Part shown: piece after piece, positions 61,624-64,000 of the stretch
Layout: every line of letters starts with the position of its first letter
Position numbering within the stretch: the first letter of the stretch is position 1
Origin: Kineothrix alysoides
GTDB lineage: Bacteria; Bacillota; Clostridia; Lachnospirales; Lachnospiraceae
Direction of reading: 5' to 3'
Length of the DNA: 64,000 bases
Assembly: GCF_000732725.1 (NCBI RefSeq)
Contig: NZ_JPNB01000002.1
Span: 62,001 to 126,000 of the forward strand
The notes under the pieces: model-generated
Databases searched by the model: none
The model's input: the letters and a program-made list of their open reading frames with translations, nothing else
Told to the model about the DNA's origin: nothing
Translations under genes and position numbers: made by a program

Positions 61624-62019
61624 CTAACGTTTTGAAAACTGCGGTGCGCGTCTTGCGGCTTTGAGACCGTATTTCTTTCTTTCTTTCATACGAGGGTCTC
61701 TCGTTAAATAGCCTGCTTTCTTGAGTACCGGTCTGAAATCTGCATCAACCTGAAGCAATGCTCTTGCAATGCCGTGTCTGATAGCTCCTGCCTGACCTGT
61801 GTATCCGCCGCCGTGTACGGTAACCTTTACATCGAATTTGTCCAATGTATCCGTAGCGGTAAGAGGCTGACGAACGATAACCTTTAATGTCTCTAATCCA
61901 AAATAGTCATTGATATCTCTCTTATTTATAATGATATTACCTTTGCCGGGTATTAAATATACTCTTGCAACCGATTTTTTTCTTCTGCCAGTTCCGTAGC
62001 AATTTGCTGTCTTAGCCAT
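61624..62019 (-). CDS. rpsI: Ribosomal protein S9
   Basis: A 131-residue uS9, normal length: [21 protein letters not shown] at the start, [21 protein letters not shown] in the middle, and the conserved tail RRAPQFSKR whose final arginine reaches the P-site tRNA. It follows rplM by 28 bases. Confidence 0.97.
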   Translation of the reverse strand: MAKTANCYGTGRRKKSVARVYLIPGKGNIIINKRDINDYFGLETLKVIVRQPLTATDTLDKFDVKVTVHGGGYTGQAGAIRHGIARALLQVDADFRPVLKKAGYLTRDPRMKERKKYGLKAARRAPQFSKR

Positions 62020-62047
62020 TTTAATCTTCTCCTTTCAGTCCTCTTAA

Positions 62048-62476
62048 TTAAAATGTTAATACTTCAGGTTTCTGAGCTATCTGATTATGCTCTGCGCCTG
62101 CGTATACATGAAGTTTTCTGTACATATCTCTTCCTAAAGGTCCCTTGGGAAGCATGCCTTTCACAGCAAGTTCTATAACTCTTTCAGGTTTCTTTGCTAA
62201 CATTTCCTTCAATGTAGTCTCTTTCATACCGCCTACATAATCGGAGTGATGATAGTAAATTTTCTGATCTAATTTCTTACCTGTTACTTTTATTTTTGCC
62301 GCATTAATTACAATTACATAATCACCTGTATCGATATGAGGTGTAAAAATCGGTTTGTTCTTACCTCTTAAAACTTTAGCAACTTCAGATGCCAAACGTC
62401 CGAGTGTCATATCAGTAGCGTCAACTACATACCATTTTCTCTCGATAGTAGCCGGACTAGCCATAAAAGTTTTCAT
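62048..62476 (-). CDS. rplM: Ribosomal protein L13
   Basis: A 142-residue uL13 of standard length: [20 protein letters not shown], then [19 protein letters not shown] and [28 protein letters not shown] upstream. First gene of the rplM-rpsI operon and probably self-regulated through its leader. Confidence 0.97.
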   Translation of the reverse strand: MKTFMASPATIERKWYVVDATDMTLGRLASEVAKVLRGKNKPIFTPHIDTGDYVIVINAAKIKVTGKKLDQKIYYHHSDYVGGMKETTLKEMLAKKPERVIELAVKGMLPKGPLGRDMYRKLHVYAGAEHNQIAQKPEVLTF

Positions 62477-62717
62477 TATGTTACCTCCAACCTTAAATCA
62501 ATTTTCTCTGTTTGATTTTCACAAATCAAACTATGCTCTTTTCATTGTTACCGTCTGTAATCTGACCATGGTGCGGATGTCCGGCCACACCTTCGGTTCG
62601 CTTACCGACAAGCTTTCTTCTCGCAAGAAACACGCATCGCGAGTTCCTTCGCCATTATATTTATAATGCGCTGCCGGGGCTTTGGCATTACATTATTAAA
62701 CATTGTCACATTGAACT
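62477..62717 (-). promoter_or_regulatory. rplM leader region, probable L13 autoregulatory RNA
   Basis: The 5' leader of about 230 bases has several stems, including GTTTGATT / AATCAAAC near the gene (62509-62531) and a long GC-rich paired region (62570-62680). Firmicutes rplM leaders are known to bind L13. The exact consensus could not be checked by eye. Confidence 0.55.
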
Positions 62718-62746
62718 ATTATATTATACGCATCCGCGTGTGTCAA
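62718..62746 (-). promoter_or_regulatory. Promoter of rplM-rpsI
   Basis: Perfect TTGACA (62741-62746) and TATAAT (62718-62723) spaced by 17 bases; the strongest promoter in the window. Confidence 0.85.
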
Positions 62747-62863
62747 CCTTAATTTCAACAAATTTTCCCGATTTTATGCCGTTTGTCTAAAGTTTACTTT
62801 ATTGATGCAAACTCTATGTTCAGCGCTGCTTGTCAAACTGCATTTGCCGCAAGCAAGTGATTA

Positions 62864-63601
62864 TTAAAGGAACTCATAATTAGTTAACATAAGTCCACAA
62901 GCCGGAGCCGTTGGCCCTGCAGCCGTTCTATCCAGCGCATTTATAATATCCGGCACACATTCCGGCTCCCGTCGCCCTTTTCCTATCTCCATGAGCGTTC
63001 CCGCAATAATCCTTACCATATTATATAGGAAGCCATTTCCAGTCACACGAATTATGATTTCCTCATTTTCCTGCTCTACCTGAAGATCATATATCGTCCT
63101 TACCGTGGTTTCCGCCTGACTGGCTACGCTGCAAAAACTTTTGAAATCGTGCCTGCCGACGAGATAGGCCGCTGCAGTCTGCATCCTGCCTGCATCGAGA
63201 GGATTATAAGTAAAATAGGTATAAAGCCTTTTTGTCGGCAGCGGGAACTGGGAATTGATGATTCTATACTCATACGTTTTCCGACTCTCGCAGTGACGGG
63301 GATGAAAATCCGCCTCTACCTCTTCGGATCTGCGTATACGGATATCCTCCGGCAGCCGTTGGTTCAGCGCATAAGAAATCTTCTCTCCGGGCATTCTGAC
63401 ATTCGTATCGAACACCGCCACGTTACAGAGCGCATGGACTCCTGCATCCGTCCTGCTCGCTCCGATTACCTTAATATCCTCCGAAAGGAGCCCGGATAAG
63501 CACCTATTTAGCTCTCCTTCAATTGTTCTCGCATTCTCCTGCACTTGAAAACCGCTGTACGCGGTACCGTCATAAGCGACCGTCAACATCACACGCTTCA
63601 T
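62864..63601 (-). CDS. truA: tRNA pseudouridine(38-40) synthase
   Basis: A 245-residue TruA: VAYDGTAYSGFQVQ at the start, catalytic Asp in GASRTDAGVHAL (~54), YEYRI and GNGFLYNMVRIIAGTL. It modifies the anticodon stem of many tRNAs. The start at 63601 is chosen because its ATG overlaps the ecfT stop codon (ATGA); the frame runs on to 63649. Gene order matches the end of the Firmicutes ribosomal cluster. Confidence 0.95.
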   Translation of the reverse strand: MKRVMLTVAYDGTAYSGFQVQENARTIEGELNRCLSGLLSEDIKVIGASRTDAGVHALCNVAVFDTNVRMPGEKISYALNQRLPEDIRIRRSEEVEADFHPRHCESRKTYEYRIINSQFPLPTKRLYTYFTYNPLDAGRMQTAAAYLVGRHDFKSFCSVASQAETTVRTIYDLQVEQENEEIIIRVTGNGFLYNMVRIIAGTLMEIGKGRREPECVPDIINALDRTAAGPTAPACGLMLTNYEFL

Positions 63602-64000
63602 AATGTAAAAATTCTCCCAAAATAAACACACAAAGCTACATATGACCACGCCGCCGCATAAGCGACTGCATCTTGCCTATGGTACACAAGAGGCTTCATC
63701 TTCGTGCGGTTGTCTCCTCCCCTATAACATCTCGCTTCCATCGCCATCGCCAAATCGTTGGCACGGCGAAAAGCGGAAAGGAAAAGAGGTACCAGAAGCG
63801 GTACGAGGCTTTTCGCCTTTTTAATCAAATTGCCGCTTTCAAAATCTGCACCTCTTGCAATTTGAGCCTTCATTATCTTATCGGTCTCCTCTAATAAAAT
63901 AGGAATAAACCGGAGTGCAATTGCCATCATCATGGAAATCTCATGTACCGGTACATGCAGCTTTTTAAGCGGGGACAACAGCTTTTCCATGCCGTCTGTC
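63598..64000 (-). CDS. ecfT: Energy-coupling factor transporter membrane protein, partial
   Basis: The last ~134 residues; the 5' part lies beyond the window. It includes SPLKKLHVPVHEISMMMAIALRFIPILLEETDKIMKAQ and the A-R-G signature (AQIARGADFE; MAMEARCYRG), which couple the EcfA ATPases to the membrane subunit. A final helix ends the protein. It would serve vitamin importers of the ECF type. Overlaps truA by four bases. Confidence 0.93.
   Translation of the reverse strand, partial: TDGMEKLLSPLKKLHVPVHEISMMMAIALRFIPILLEETDKIMKAQIARGADFESGNLIKKAKSLVPLLVPLFLSAFRRANDLAMAMEARCYRGGDNRTKMKPLVYHRQDAVAYAAAWSYVALCVYFGRIFTL

Overview
The window looks like a chromosome segment of a low-GC, motile Gram-positive anaerobe, most likely a Lachnospiraceae-type Clostridia. 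Supporting signs are the ecfT-truA-rplM-rpsI order at the right end, a long-form HPF, a T-box leader, strong AGGAGG ribosome sites, TTGACA/TATAAT promoters, a Bmp-type nucleoside importer and a clostridial chemotaxis operon. Nearly all genes are on the minus strand. Plus-strand genes are the first two (1-4834), a MarR/flavin-reductase pair (32.6-33.6 kb), a small Cro-like gene (36.0 kb) and a 59-aa membrane protein (61.3 kb). No tRNA, rRNA, CRISPR array or intact IS was seen.

Layout. 1-4.9 kb: the tail of a GHKL sensor kinase and a 1357-aa secreted SLH/cell-wall-binding protein, visibly more GC-rich than the rest. 5-13.8 kb: cell-surface genes (M23 peptidase, GT10-like transferase, SH3b-NlpC/P60 hydrolase with a WalR-like box, flippase, pyruvyltransferase, GT2) plus hpf and a DnaA-box cluster. 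13.8-16.5 kb: trxB, an SDR and metF in one run that continues into the GT2 gene. 16.5-27.3 kb: a nucleoside uptake and salvage operon (ribokinase, Bmp lipoprotein, NupOPQ-type ABC transporter, two nucleoside hydrolases, a YczE-like membrane protein), followed by a LacI-ribokinase fusion regulator. 27.4-32.6 kb: greA, a dihydrouridine synthase, a GNAT and a MutS2-like ATPase without Smr. 33.7-39.1 kb: an MCP and assorted enzymes. 39.1-50.6 kb: a chemotaxis operon (TetR, cheY, cheA, a five-PAS hybrid kinase, a receiver protein, cheW, MCP, cheR, cheB). 50.7-61.5 kb: RidA, a YcaQ-like protein, a short AlaRS under a T-box, GNATs (one broken), an RsgA paralogue, an extra AspRS, a DUF1062 protein and a CD3324-family protein. 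61.6-64 kb: rpsI, rplM, truA, ecfT.

The most unusual content is regulatory RNA. At least five genes (MutS2-like, RsgA paralogue, extra AspRS, DUF1062, CD3324-like) have long leaders with 8-16-codon ORFs behind good Shine-Dalgarno sites, followed by mutually exclusive hairpins or terminators. The AspRS leader peptide ends in Arg-Asp-Asp-Asp-Leu. The DUF1062 and CD3324-like genes have matching leaders that end in Phe-Ala-stop inside a hairpin whose sequence can also pair with the gene's own start region. The MutS2-like leader has two peptides, two terminators and a 35-nt hairpin shared with the greA leader. These suggest ribosome-stalling control of translation-related genes. That is inference from sequence only.
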